Origin: Terrimonas sp.
Lineage (GTDB): Bacteria; Bacteroidota; Bacteroidia; Chitinophagales; Chitinophagaceae
Length of the DNA: 64,000 nt
NCBI RefSeq assembly: GCF_003075435.1
Contig: NZ_QCZJ01000001.1
Coordinates: forward strand, 558,001 to 622,000
Direction: 5' to 3'
The position numbers and the translations under genes are program-made. Position 1 is the first letter of the stretch. Every line of letters begins with the position of its first letter. Below are positions 35,051 to 44,404 of the stretch, piece by piece. The notes under the pieces were generated by a model that made no database searches, was not told where the DNA came from, and saw nothing but the letters and a program-made list of their open reading frames with translations.

Positions 35051-35103
35051 TATGTGTCTTTACCCGTCCTGGTCATCTTTCCGGCACGTGAGACATGTGC
35101 CGG
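35051..35103. repeat. Repeat fragment with CCGGCACGTGAGACATG, copy 2
   Basis: GTGTCTTTACCCGTCCTGG followed by CCGGCAC (35081-35087) and GTGCCGG (35097-35103) in hairpin orientation with a nine-base loop. Copy 1 is at 33070-33150. Confidence 0.7.
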
Positions 35104-35110
35104 GGCGGTC

Positions 35111-35530
35111 AGCAGTCTCCTTCATAATTGAAAGGCTGGGATTGCTTCGCCGCGAAACAGCATGACATTGCAAGTTCCTGTAGGCGGCTCGCAATGACGG
35201 CGAGGGGTTGAGTAAATGTATACTTTGCTTTAGTGCAAGATTGTAACAGCAAAACACTTTTGGTCTCTGCGAACCCACCCTCATGGAGATTTGAATTAAA
35301 AGAATGTTACGGCGGGTGAAGCAGTCTCATTCATTATTCAAAGCGTGGGATTGCTTCGCCGCGAAACAGCATGATATTACAAGTTCCTGTAGGCGGCTCG
35401 CAATGACGGCGAGGGGTTGAGTAAATGTATACTTTGCTATAGTGCTGATTGTAAAAACAAAACACCTTTATCACTGCAAACCCACCCGCAGGTTGTATGG
35501 AATTAAGCGAATGTTGCGCGGCGAAGCAAT
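35111..35530. repeat. Two tandem 209-bp palindromic repeat units
   Basis: Each unit starts AGCAGTCTC and carries GGGATTGCTTCGCCGCGAAA, CAAGTTCCTGTAGGCGGCTC GCAATGACGGCGAGGGGTTG, AGTAAATGTATACTTTGCT, and a CCCACC/CCCGC-(about 30)-GGCGG hairpin related to the repeats at 22.5 kb and 63.7 kb. The second unit begins 209 bases after the first. The unit end GAATTAA..GAATGTT.C...GGCG also matches that family. The region 34842-35871 contains no supported gene. Confidence 0.85.
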
Positions 35531-35692
35531 CTACAAAGGATTGCAGGGCTGCCCGCTGTTCGTCTTTTTTCTTCTGATGAGTCGGCTTACGGAGAACATT
35601 TCCACACATTCGCTATCAGGACCGGTTACAAGATTCCCGGAAAATAAACAGCTGTGAAAACCATAGCTAACACTGTGCCTTGCTGAATAGCG

Positions 35693-35810
35693 TTCCGAAC
35701 GTACAAGTGAGTGACACAACAGACGATGATAGTAGCAATGTAGCCCGGCCCATAAAAATCCCCTTCTTCTCCACAGCTTATCCCGAACATCCCAATATCC
35801 CGTCATCCCG
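35693..35810 (+). repeat. Dispersed repeat, plus-strand partner of 24707-24836
   Basis: CCGAACGTACAAGTGAGTG, ATGATAGTAGCAATGTAGCC, CCCATAAAAATCCCCTTCTT and CCCAATATC occur in the same order as in the reverse complement of 24707-24836. It lies about 60 bases upstream of purL. Confidence 0.75.
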
Positions 35811-35871
35811 GTCTAAATCCCGGTCGCTTTTCGTAATTTCGCCGCTTCCTATACTTTGATACATATTATAC

Positions 35872-38094
35872 ATGGAAACAACAGTTGAAACAGCCGAAAA
35901 ATTAGGACTTCGCCCGGATGAATTTGAGATGATCAAACAGATACTGGGGCGCACACCGAACTTTACCGAACTGAGCGCTTACTCTGTAATGTGGAGTGAG
36001 CATTGCAGCTATAAAAACTCTATTAAGTGGCTGAAAACTTTGCCCCGTGAGGGCGCGAAGCTGCTGGTGAAAGCCGGCGAGGAAAACGCGGGGCTTGCCG
36101 ATATCGGCGACGGCTGGGGCGTGGTGTTCAAGATTGAAAGCCATAACCACCCGTCTGCCATTGAGCCTTTCCAGGGTGCGGCAACCGGCGTGGGCGGTAT
36201 TCACCGCGATATTTTTACGATGGGCGCAAGACCGATAGCGGCGCTGAATTCGCTGCGCTTCGGTAAGCTTACAGAAGAAAAAACGCAGCACCTGATGAAT
36301 GGTATTGTGCATGGTATTGGTCACTATGGCAACTGCTTTGGCGTGCCTACCGTGGGCGGCGAAATATATTTTGAAGACTGCTATCATACCAACCCACTGG
36401 TGAACGCGATGAGCGTGGGCGTGGTAAAAGCGGGGCAAACCGTGAGCGCTACTGCTGAAGGTAAAGGCAATCCGGTGTTTATTGTGGGTTCTGCTACCGG
36501 TAAGGATGGTATGGGTGGTGCGGCTTTTGCATCTGCCGATATTACGGAAAGCAGCGTGGAAGATTTACCCGCTGTGCAGGTAGGCGATCCCTTCCAGGAG
36601 AAAAAATTATTGGAAGCCTGCCTGGAGCTGATACCGAAAGGTGCGTTGGTGGGTATGCAGGATATGGGCGCTGCGGGCATTATATGTTCTACCGCGGAGA
36701 CCAGCGCCAAGGGCGGCGTGGGTATGCGCATTGACTTAGATAAAGTGCCGATGCGCCAGGCGAATATGAAGGCATGGGAACTGCTTTTAAGCGAAAGCCA
36801 GGAGCGTATGCTGATGATCGTGAAGAAAGGTCGTGAAAAAGAAGTGCTGGAAGTATTTGAAAAGTGGGACTTACCCTGTTCGCAGATCGGCGAAGTGACG
36901 GATGGCGGTATGCTGCAATTTTATATGCATGGTGCACTGGAAGCGGAAGTGCCGGCAGAGAGCTTAGTATTAGGTGGCGGCGCACCGGTATATGAAAGAG
37001 AATATCGTGAACCGAAATATTTTGCGGAGATCAAAAAGTTTGACCCGGCTTCGATACCTGTGCCGGAGGATCTGAAAGCGGTGGCGGAGAAAATTATCAC
37101 TATTCCGAATATAGCGTCCAAACGCTGGATATATACGCAGTACGACAGTATGGTGGGCACTGGCAATACATCAACCAACGCACCCAGCGATGCGCAGATC
37201 GTGAAAGTGAAGGGTACTAAAAAGGGTTTGGCGGTTACGGTTGATTGTAACAGCCGCTATGTATTTGCCGACCCGTTTGTGGGTTGTATGATCGCGGTGA
37301 GCGAAGCGGCGAGGAATATTGTTGTGAGCGGTGGCGTTCCGCTGGGTGTGACCAACTGCCTGAACTTCGGTAACCCTTACGACCCGGAAGTGTATTACCA
37401 GTTTGTATATGCTATTAAGGGCATGGGTGAGGCTTGTAAAAAATTTGATACACCTGTTACGGGTGGTAATGTGAGCTTTTATAACCAGCATCCGGGTGGC
37501 GCGGTATACCCCACACCTACCATTGGTATGGTGGGTTTGCTGGAAGATATTGATGCGAAGATGACGCTTGATTTTAAGCAGGCGGGCGATGCTATTTATT
37601 TGCTGGGTGAAGTGAATGATGATATCAATTCGTCGGAATATATACATAAGCTGCACGAGGTAGAATATTCTCCTGTGCCGCATTTTGACCTGGAAGAGGA
37701 ATATCGTTTACAGCAGACCGTTAGTAAGCTGATCGGCAGCAAAGTAATTGCTTCTGCGCATGATTTAAGCGAAGGTGGTTTGTTTGTTACGCTTTGCGAA
37801 AGCGGGTTTAATAATGATCTTGGTTTTGATGCTGCTACCTCTGCTAAGGTGAGGCCGGATGCTTTTTGGTTTGGGGAATCGCAAAGTCGTGTGGCGGTAA
37901 GCGTTAGTGCAGACAATATTACGGCATTTGAAAGGATAGTGAAGGAAAGTGGTGTGCCGTTTATGAAAGTGGGCGAGGTTACAGATAGTGAGATGATTGT
38001 TGATGGTGCCGTTTGGGGTGATATTGGGGACTGGAAGGAAAAATATGATACGGCTATTGAAAAATATATGCAGCGTGAGGAGCAGTATATATAG
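35872..38094 (+). CDS. purL: Phosphoribosylformylglycinamidine synthase subunit II
   Basis: 740 residues, the small PurL type that works with separate PurQ (glutaminase) and PurS. Family motifs are MWSEHCSYKNS at the N-terminus, VFKIESHNHPSAIEPFQGAATGVGG (ATP/FGAM site), GGGAPVYERE and the second-half repeat VTGGNVSFYNQ and SAHDLSEGGL. It catalyses the ATP-dependent fourth step of purine synthesis, in which FGAR becomes FGAM. A TATACTTTG box near 35850 is a plausible, slightly imperfect, promoter element. It stands alone; purQ/purS are not in view. Confidence 0.97.
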   Translation: METTVETAEKLGLRPDEFEMIKQILGRTPNFTELSAYSVMWSEHCSYKNSIKWLKTLPREGAKLLVKAGEENAGLADIGDGWGVVFKIESHNHPSAIEPFQGAATGVGGIHRDIFTMGARPIAALNSLRFGKLTEEKTQHLMNGIVHGIGHYGNCFGVPTVGGEIYFEDCYHTNPLVNAMSVGVVKAGQTVSATAEGKGNPVFIVGSATGKDGMGGAAFASADITESSVEDLPAVQVGDPFQEKKLLEACLELIPKGALVGMQDMGAAGIICSTAETSAKGGVGMRIDLDKVPMRQANMKAWELLLSESQERMLMIVKKGREKEVLEVFEKWDLPCSQIGEVTDGGMLQFYMHGALEAEVPAESLVLGGGAPVYEREYREPKYFAEIKKFDPASIPVPEDLKAVAEKIITIPNIASKRWIYTQYDSMVGTGNTSTNAPSDAQIVKVKGTKKGLAVTVDCNSRYVFADPFVGCMIAVSEAARNIVVSGGVPLGVTNCLNFGNPYDPEVYYQFVYAIKGMGEACKKFDTPVTGGNVSFYNQHPGGAVYPTPTIGMVGLLEDIDAKMTLDFKQAGDAIYLLGEVNDDINSSEYIHKLHEVEYSPVPHFDLEEEYRLQQTVSKLIGSKVIASAHDLSEGGLFVTLCESGFNNDLGFDAATSAKVRPDAFWFGESQSRVAVSVSADNITAFERIVKESGVPFMKVGEVTDSEMIVDGAVWGDIGDWKEKYDTAIEKYMQREEQYI

Positions 38095-38425
38095 TGGCGT
38101 GAGGCATGAGATGGTCTGCGAAGGAATATATTACCCGGAAACCTGTTAGTTCTTATAAAGAACCATTAAGGAATGAATGTCGTTTGCTTAAGAAGGCATA
38201 GTTTTTTTAAGGTTAAGTTGCTGATTGCCTCAAGCCGGCGGGCTTCGTATCCGAAACACCCCTGCTTTTTGCTTTGAAGAGACCTGTCAGCTTCATATCA
38301 TTGTTCATCCATTCCTTTGATCAGCGGTAGTACAAATCTCACGCAAAAAAAGGTGGCTTATTCGGATACTGGTAACAGTGCGATAAATCTCTGCGTTGCT
38401 GACAAATTAAAAGTTTTATGAGCTC
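38095..38425. other. Intergenic stretch without recognisable gene
   Basis: 331 bases between purL and the TPR lipoprotein gene. Short direct and inverted fragments occur, but no terminator-grade hairpin, repeat family or RNA gene was recognised. Confidence 0.4.
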
Positions 38426-39208
38426 ATGGCTAAATATTATGTACCAGGAATTATTACGGCTATAACAGTATTGTTTTTTTCATGTAATGGCAATGCTGAT
38501 AAGACCAATAACCCACCCGGCAAATCGGCTGAACTGATACTATTGGAAAAGCAGGTATTGGCTCGCCCGGATTCTGTGGGACTACGCTACCAGTTGATGA
38601 ATGAATTGCTGAAAAATAATTTATATGAAGCAGCAATGATGCAGAATGATACATTGCTGAAGGATGATAGTACTAATGCTGTTTTCTGGTACCGGCGGGG
38701 CGCTATCCAGTTGAATAAGGGTGATACAACTGCTGCTATTACTTCCTTGCAAACAGCCATGCAAAAAGAGCCGATGTTTATGGAGCCGCTGCTGGATATT
38801 GCTTCAGTATACGCGGCGCGGTCTGACAGTAATGCGATCACTACCACGAATAAAGTCATACAGATCGCTCCCGATCCACGCATTAAATCTGAGGCAAAGT
38901 TTATACAGGGTTTATACTACTCTAATATTAACGATAAAGCCAGGGCGCTTGCGAGCTTTGATGAGTGCATTAAGAATGATTATACTTTTTTGGATGCGTA
39001 TGTGGAGAAGGGACTATTACTCTACGATTCAAAAGACTACAAAGCGGCATTAGCTGTATTTGAGCAGACCATACAAGTGAGCAATACTTTCGCCGAAGGT
39101 TACTACAATGCCGGACGATGCGAAGAAGCGCTTGGGAATAAGGAAGAGGCTAAATTGTATTATGAAAAGGCATACGGGCTGGATAAAAGCTTGAAAAAGC
39201 CAGAGTGA
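38426..39208 (+). CDS. TPR-repeat lipoprotein
   Basis: 260 residues. The signal peptide ends in the lipobox VLFFSC, so the mature protein is a membrane-anchored lipoprotein. It then has several tetratricopeptide repeats (AVFWYRRGAIQLNKGDTTAAITSLQTAM, AEGYYNAGRCEEALGNKEEAKLYYEKAY and similar). TPRs mediate protein-protein contacts. It is convergent with the methyltransferase gene, 52 bases from it, with a small hairpin between. Confidence 0.85.
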   Translation: MAKYYVPGIITAITVLFFSCNGNADKTNNPPGKSAELILLEKQVLARPDSVGLRYQLMNELLKNNLYEAAMMQNDTLLKDDSTNAVFWYRRGAIQLNKGDTTAAITSLQTAMQKEPMFMEPLLDIASVYAARSDSNAITTTNKVIQIAPDPRIKSEAKFIQGLYYSNINDKARALASFDECIKNDYTFLDAYVEKGLLLYDSKDYKAALAVFEQTIQVSNTFAEGYYNAGRCEEALGNKEEAKLYYEKAYGLDKSLKKPE

Positions 39209-39229
39209 GCGTCCTTCACAGGTCTTGCG

Positions 39230-39246
39230 AAAGGGCAATACCCTTT
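39230..39246. terminator. Small hairpin between convergent genes
   Basis: AAAGGG (39230-39235) and CCCTTT (39241-39246) around CAATA form a six-base-pair stem. It lacks a strong T-tract. Confidence 0.35.
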
Positions 39247-39260
39247 AGTCAGTAATCAAA

Positions 39261-40469
39261 TTATCCTTCCACATCTTTTCTCATCAATGCACCAAACATT
39301 GTATCTGCTCTCTCATTATAACCTTTAATAACATGCATCTCTAGTAATTCAAGATTGAATTTTTCTCCTATCATTTCCACAATTGCTTCATTCTCCTTTT
39401 TAAAAACAGAACAGGTAATATATAAAAGATAGCCGCCGGGTTTTATAAAAGGTATAATATTCGATGTGATTTTCTTTTGCAGATCAGTATAGTGAGCAAG
39501 TTTATTTTCTTCCCAGAAATATAACTGCTCCGGCGTTCTGCTCCATGTGCCGGAACCTGAGCATGGCACATCACAGATCACGAGATCATAGCCTGACGGA
39601 TCAGCAGGAATATTGCGCTGTGCAAGATCAGCAATAAAAGATTTATACCTGTTTATACCTGCTCTTCTGAATCTTGATTGCAGGTTTGCTAATATTGATT
39701 GTCTTATATCAGACACCGTTAAATCTACATTGGTCAGGTAATCTTTTGCGAGTATTGATTTACCCCCGCTTGCCGCGCAGCAATCCCATATTGTAACGAG
39801 ACGATTGTAATTATCTTTAACCGGTTTTAGAAATTCACTTACACGCTGAGAACTATAATCCTGTACAACTACTTCTTCATCTGGCGAAACTATAGTATCA
39901 ACCTTTGTAAGATTGGGCAAAGCCAGTGCATCTCCATTCTTTGCAGAAAAGCTGATACGGGCATCTGCTATTTTTTTTATTACATTGGATTGATGGCCAG
40001 GCCGTATGCGGAGAAACAGATCCGGTTGTATAAAAAACGACCGGCAGAATTGATGATAGTCGATATCATTGCTCAGCATTTCCCACCATGGAAAAACATT
40101 ATTGATCTCAATTGGTAAACCGGCATCTTGTAAAAAAATACATTTTTCTTCTATCGGTAAATGAACTTTATCATTCCAGTCAGGCGCAAACGCTTCCAGT
40201 ATTTGATCCGGCTTGTCAGTACAAACAAGCAAACCCGCTAGCATATATTGCTTCAAGAATTCATCATTGCCGTTTAGCGAAAACCTATCAATGATCTTGC
40301 CAAGCCGGAAATAACAGTAACAGATATGCGCTATTTGTTTCCTGTCTTTTGAGCCATATTTTTTGTTCGCTGAAAAAAATGATTTCAGGAATACAGACAG
40401 TGGCAGATCACCACTATAAGTTTTTATAATGCCTGCGGCTGTATTAAGATATGAATGAAATTTGCTCAC
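39261..40469 (-). CDS. RsmB/NSUN-type RNA 5-methylcytosine methyltransferase
   Basis: 402 residues. An N-terminal NusB-like helical part precedes the Rossmann methyltransferase domain with the SAM motif DCCAASGGKS, DVPCSGSGTWSRTPEQ (motif IV, PCSG cysteine) and YITCSVFKKENEAIV (motif VI, catalytic TCS cysteine). Both conserved cysteines are present, so it should be active on 16S rRNA or another RNA. The motif IV/VI pair and length fit RsmB-like enzymes more than the shorter RsmF. No fmt or def gene is adjacent. Confidence 0.88.
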   Translation of the reverse strand: MSKFHSYLNTAAGIIKTYSGDLPLSVFLKSFFSANKKYGSKDRKQIAHICYCYFRLGKIIDRFSLNGNDEFLKQYMLAGLLVCTDKPDQILEAFAPDWNDKVHLPIEEKCIFLQDAGLPIEINNVFPWWEMLSNDIDYHQFCRSFFIQPDLFLRIRPGHQSNVIKKIADARISFSAKNGDALALPNLTKVDTIVSPDEEVVVQDYSSQRVSEFLKPVKDNYNRLVTIWDCCAASGGKSILAKDYLTNVDLTVSDIRQSILANLQSRFRRAGINRYKSFIADLAQRNIPADPSGYDLVICDVPCSGSGTWSRTPEQLYFWEENKLAHYTDLQKKITSNIIPFIKPGGYLLYITCSVFKKENEAIVEMIGEKFNLELLEMHVIKGYNERADTMFGALMRKDVEG

Positions 40470-40494
40470 CGAATAAAAGTGAGGTTATATAATG

Positions 40495-40935
40495 CTATTG
40501 ATAATAATAGGAAATATTAATTTTCTCATTTGTCAGCAAATCTGTTTCAACCGCTTTAACGGGTTTTGAGTTGTTGTCAAATTCATATGAATATGAAATG
40601 CTTTGCGGAATATCGGGATTATCCATCCCAAGTAAATTATTGGGTGAACTGAATCCATATGATATAAACCCTTCCAAAGCGCCTCCTTCTATACCAAGAT
40701 CTAATGCTGAAAATCTATCGCCATAGGTAAAAGTTAAAACCTGCGGTGGATCATTAGTGTTAATATGATCTTTAAAAGTAATGCTCATTTCAGCAATATT
40801 ATTTTTCGCATCATAAGTATATACCGTTTTTTGTAATTCAAAAAGCTGGTTTCCATTAAGCTTATCCTCTCTACATACAACCACTGTCGTATCCGGTCTT
40901 TACTATCATAACCATATACAATACTATCTTTTATT
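40495..40935 (-). pseudogene. Decayed copy of the adjacent YYYQ-ending lipoprotein
   Basis: The open part (129 codons from a GTG at 40884) starts in mid-protein without a signal peptide. It ends INISYYYQ like its two upstream neighbours and matches their middle part (QKTVYTYDAKNNIAEMSITF). Further upstream, in another frame, KDSIVYGYDSKDR echoes the neighbour's KDSIVDTYTYDQNKR, so the 5' end has been lost by deletion and frameshift. It is a remnant of a tandem duplication and unlikely to be exported. Confidence 0.7.
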
Positions 40936-40985
40936 ATTGTGTATTATAGGAAGCTGCACATAGAATAGTTTTTAAACAGTTGTGT

Positions 40986-41900
40986 TTATTGATAATAGAA
41001 ATAAGCGATTGCTTTCTCTAATGAGGTATTATAAGTTGCGTCAGCTTTAACAGGGTAATCATCTATATCATATAAATAGGTTATCCTGCCAAGTTCTGCC
41101 CCGCTGCTAACTTGTTTTACCGGGTTATTCGGAGAAGGGGTACCGATAGAATGTATACCCATTAAAAGCGCTTCATTTCCCAAAGAGGCGAATGGATTTC
41201 TTTTATCATCATATTCTAATAAAAGATCCCTGAGAGGGTCTCCATCGTTGTCAAAATTTTCATTATATAACATTTTGATGATATTTCCATTCAGATCATA
41301 AACATACTCAAACCTTTGTGCTTCAAAAACAACATTCGTTAAAATATCTTTTCTAAATCTTTGATAAAGTACAATATGATCTTTAGCATCATAGGTATAT
41401 ATAACGCTGTCTGATATTTTATCATCCTGATCGGGATATATAGGAACAAGATTAATTGTTTCTATGCCGGAAGTATAATGTTTTGATATGGGGTCATGAA
41501 ATAATTCCAGCACCGCACTATCTGTTCTTTCAGGGGTATACCCTTCATAGTATGTGTATACAGTTGTTATCCGTTTTATTATTCCGTCTGCATCTCTGTA
41601 AAAAATATGTTCGGTGTTGAAATAATAATCGTTATCAAATCCTTCCCCAAATGACTCAGACTTTACGCTGATCACTCTTTTGTTTTGATCATAGGTATAT
41701 GTATCAACTATGGAATCCTTAGGATAGGTTCCTTCATAGTAAACCGCTCGTATCAAAAGTTTATCCTTAGGGGTAGATGTAGTATCTGAAACAGGCGGAT
41801 CAACTACAGGGTCATCATCCTGTTCACTTGAAATTTCTTTGGTGCATGAAACGCTGAAAAATATCATCATCAGCGCTATTAAGAGTCTATGTGCTTTCAT
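40986..41900 (-). CDS. Lipoprotein with strand repeats (DUF4595-like), copy 1
   Basis: 304 residues. Signal peptide with lipobox FFSVSC (KAHRLLIALMMIFFSVSC). The mature protein has repeated YTYDxxxxI/V and FEYVYDLNGNIIKM segments typical of RHS/YD-like strand-repeat lipoproteins in this phylum. It ends ATAYFYYQ-like (SLEKAIAYFYYQ). The gene is one of three similar copies in a row on the same strand; the next downstream copy is decayed. Probably outer-membrane or surface anchored; function unknown. Confidence 0.75.
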   Translation of the reverse strand: MKAHRLLIALMMIFFSVSCTKEISSEQDDDPVVDPPVSDTTSTPKDKLLIRAVYYEGTYPKDSIVDTYTYDQNKRVISVKSESFGEGFDNDYYFNTEHIFYRDADGIIKRITTVYTYYEGYTPERTDSAVLELFHDPISKHYTSGIETINLVPIYPDQDDKISDSVIYTYDAKDHIVLYQRFRKDILTNVVFEAQRFEYVYDLNGNIIKMLYNENFDNDGDPLRDLLLEYDDKRNPFASLGNEALLMGIHSIGTPSPNNPVKQVSSGAELGRITYLYDIDDYPVKADATYNTSLEKAIAYFYYQ

Positions 41901-41954
41901 ATTAATATTCTATTCCTTGAATTTGCTTTGAATACCCTTTTTATCAGCAACCGG

Positions 41955-42770
41955 CTATTGATAGTAAAACGTATAGCTGGTCTTTTGATTGGAAGGCAGT
42001 ACAATAACCTCGCCGGTAACAGGTTTATCGCCCGGGCCCAACGTGAGATTGGTTAATACTCTAACATCCTGTCCATTACCTGCTTGATCTATTACATCAA
42101 GCTGCTTCAAATTTTTGTTGAGCTGGTTAGGTATACCCACCAGCCAATAGTTTTGCGAAGCCGTTACGGAATGCCATAAATAATCCGGCTCATCTCCGTA
42201 AGTATATTTCAGTGTTGCAGTAAACTCGATTGAACCACCACCAGAGGAAGAATAAATATCTCTTTCTATTACATTTCCGCTACTATCGTACACAAATTCA
42301 TTACGTCCTGTTAAGATGCCTGATGTAAATGTTTCATTACTCATCATTTTTGTGTCGTCAAAACTATAGGTGGTACTATCTACCCTTAAATATCCCAGGT
42401 TTGTTGACGTAATACTATAATCATACTCCAACCCTACCGGGTCAGGATAATGTATGGCTGTTCTGATGGTATCATAAGCAAACCCGGACTGTGTAAGCTG
42501 CTGTTTAACGTTAATAATCCTGCTGGTAAAATCTCTTGTAAAGTTGAGATATTCATAATAGGTGTCACCTGCCGAAATACCATCAGTAACTACCGTTTCC
42601 AGCCGGCTGAGGTTATCGTAATAATAAAATGTAATCAGCGTATCACCATTAGTAACTGCCACGGCACGCCTGAGTAACCCAGCCACATCATTACGGCCGT
42701 TTTCAACACTCAACTCCTTTTGACAGGACGCAAAGCATACCACTAACATTATTATAATTACAAGTCTCAT
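41955..42770 (-). CDS. Lipoprotein with strand repeats (DUF4595-like), copy 2
   Basis: 271 residues. Lipobox in LVVCFASC after a short hydrophobic signal (MRLVIIIMLVV). Repeated segments such as FYYYDNLSRLETVVTDG and FVYDSSGNVIERDIYS resemble YD-repeats, and the C-terminus is YTFYYQ like its two neighbours. It lies 54 bases upstream of copy 1 in the same direction and 30 bases after sucB, so it could share the sucB transcript. Function unknown. Confidence 0.75.
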   Translation of the reverse strand: MRLVIIIMLVVCFASCQKELSVENGRNDVAGLLRRAVAVTNGDTLITFYYYDNLSRLETVVTDGISAGDTYYEYLNFTRDFTSRIINVKQQLTQSGFAYDTIRTAIHYPDPVGLEYDYSITSTNLGYLRVDSTTYSFDDTKMMSNETFTSGILTGRNEFVYDSSGNVIERDIYSSSGGGSIEFTATLKYTYGDEPDYLWHSVTASQNYWLVGIPNQLNKNLKQLDVIDQAGNGQDVRVLTNLTLGPGDKPVTGEVIVLPSNQKTSYTFYYQ

Positions 42771-42800
42771 ATTGCGGGCAGGAACAGATTGTATTTACGA

Positions 42801-44360
42801 TTATACTTCCAGCAAAGTTTTTACAGGGTCTTTACCAAACAATAATAATTCAGGATTTTCAAGCAATTCTTTTACTCTTACCAAAAAGCTCACAGACTCT
42901 CTTCCGTCAATAATTCTGTGATCGTAGCTTAGGGCTATATACATCATTGGTCTTATTACTACCTGTCCGTTAATAGCCATCGGTCTGTCCTGTATTTTAT
43001 GCATACCGAGTATAGCGCTCTGTGGCAGGTTAATAATAGGAGTGCTCATCAAAGAACCGAATACCCCGCCATTGGTAATGGTAAAAGTGCCGCCCTGTAA
43101 TTCTTCCATCGTTAACTTGTTATCACGGGCTTTGGTAGCCAGTTCAACCACTTTCTTTTCAATATCAGCCATGCTAAGGCTTTCTACATTTCGTATAACC
43201 GGCACTGTTAGCCCGCGTGGTGTGCTTACCGCTATGCTGATATCCGCATAATCATGATACACTAATTCTTCGCCATCTATATAAGCATTTACTGCCGGCC
43301 ATTCTGCCAATGCTATTGCACAGGCTTTCCCAAAAAAGCTCATAAAGCCTAAGCCAACGCCGTGCACTTCCTTGAATTTGTCTTTGTAGATCTTTCTTAT
43401 CTCCATCACCCTTGTCATATCCACCTCATTAAAAGTGGTGAGCATGGCAGTAGTGTTTTTTGATTCAACCAAACGCCTGCTGATGGTTTTGCGCAGGCTG
43501 GTCATTTTTTCTTTTCGCACATTTCTGCCAAAAAGCTCCTGTCCGTTAAAAGGCTTTTTACCCGGGTTTGCCAGCGCGGCCAATACATCCCCCTTTACAA
43601 TTCTGCCTGCTGTGCCGCTTGCGGTAATACTTTTAGGATCGATCTTTTTATCGGCAATAATTGCAGCGGCAACAGGAGTTGCTTTAACATCCTGGGTTGC
43701 AGGTTGCGTTGCAGCGGGCTGTTGCTGTGGTTTTGCTTCGGCTTTTGGTTGTTCTGCTTTTACCTGGTCAGGCACTGCCACATCAGTATCAATAGAAGCA
43801 ATGCTTTCTTTTATTTTTACAACATCGCCTTCTTTTGCTTTTGTGCTGAGCCTACCGGATTCTTCAGCGTTTAATTCAAATGTAGCTTTCTCGCTTTCCA
43901 GTTCTGCAATCACCTCATCACGCTTAACGAGGTCCCCATCTTTCTTTAACCACTTTAATAAAGTAACCTCACTGATCGATTCTCCTACAGTTGGCACTTT
44001 TACATCCAGCACGCCTTTACCCACCGCTTTTGCTGCAGTTTGCACTGTGGTAGCTGCAGGCTCTTCTTTCGCCACTTCTGCCGCGGGTGCTTTAGTTGCT
44101 ACCTGCCCGTTGCCGGAAGGCTTTGCTGCAGATTCATCAATTTTAGCTAATACAGCGCCTATAGCAAGCGTGTCTCCTTCGTTAGCTGCTGTTGTAAGTA
44201 TACCCGCCTTTTCAGCATTTACTTCAAAAGTGGCTTTTTCGCTTTCCAGTTCAGCAATAACTTCATCTCTTTCTACATACTCTCCATTCTTTTTAACCCA
44301 TTTTAACAGTGTTACTTCACTTATTGATTCTCCTACTGTCGGAACCTTTATATCAATCAT
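42801..44360 (-). CDS. sucB: 2-oxoglutarate dehydrogenase E2, dihydrolipoyl succinyltransferase
   Basis: 519 residues with two lipoyl domains: the first modified lysine is K42 ([13 protein letters not shown]) and the second K158 ([13 protein letters not shown]). Alanine/proline-rich linkers follow, then a peripheral-subunit-binding domain ([17 protein letters not shown]) and a catalytic acyltransferase domain with the terminal [12 protein letters not shown] motif (His-Asp pair). Two lipoyl domains are more than the single one in most SucB proteins, but this doubling occurs in Bacteroidota. It transfers the succinyl group to CoA in the TCA cycle. sucA lies 44 bases upstream. Confidence 0.95.
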   Translation of the reverse strand: MIDIKVPTVGESISEVTLLKWVKKNGEYVERDEVIAELESEKATFEVNAEKAGILTTAANEGDTLAIGAVLAKIDESAAKPSGNGQVATKAPAAEVAKEEPAATTVQTAAKAVGKGVLDVKVPTVGESISEVTLLKWLKKDGDLVKRDEVIAELESEKATFELNAEESGRLSTKAKEGDVVKIKESIASIDTDVAVPDQVKAEQPKAEAKPQQQPAATQPATQDVKATPVAAAIIADKKIDPKSITASGTAGRIVKGDVLAALANPGKKPFNGQELFGRNVRKEKMTSLRKTISRRLVESKNTTAMLTTFNEVDMTRVMEIRKIYKDKFKEVHGVGLGFMSFFGKACAIALAEWPAVNAYIDGEELVYHDYADISIAVSTPRGLTVPVIRNVESLSMADIEKKVVELATKARDNKLTMEELQGGTFTITNGGVFGSLMSTPIINLPQSAILGMHKIQDRPMAINGQVVIRPMMYIALSYDHRIIDGRESVSFLVRVKELLENPELLLFGKDPVKTLLEV

Positions 44361-44404
44361 GTTATAGTCAGTTTATACTAATGTATTCTTTATTCTGCTT
44401 AAAG

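Noticed and set aside
35902-36438. 178-codon minus-strand frame opposite purL
   Set aside because: Shadow of the purL gene, with no independent features.
43435-44367. 310-codon plus-strand frame opposite sucB
   Set aside because: It is antisense to the Ala/Pro-rich linkers of sucB and owes its length to their codon bias.
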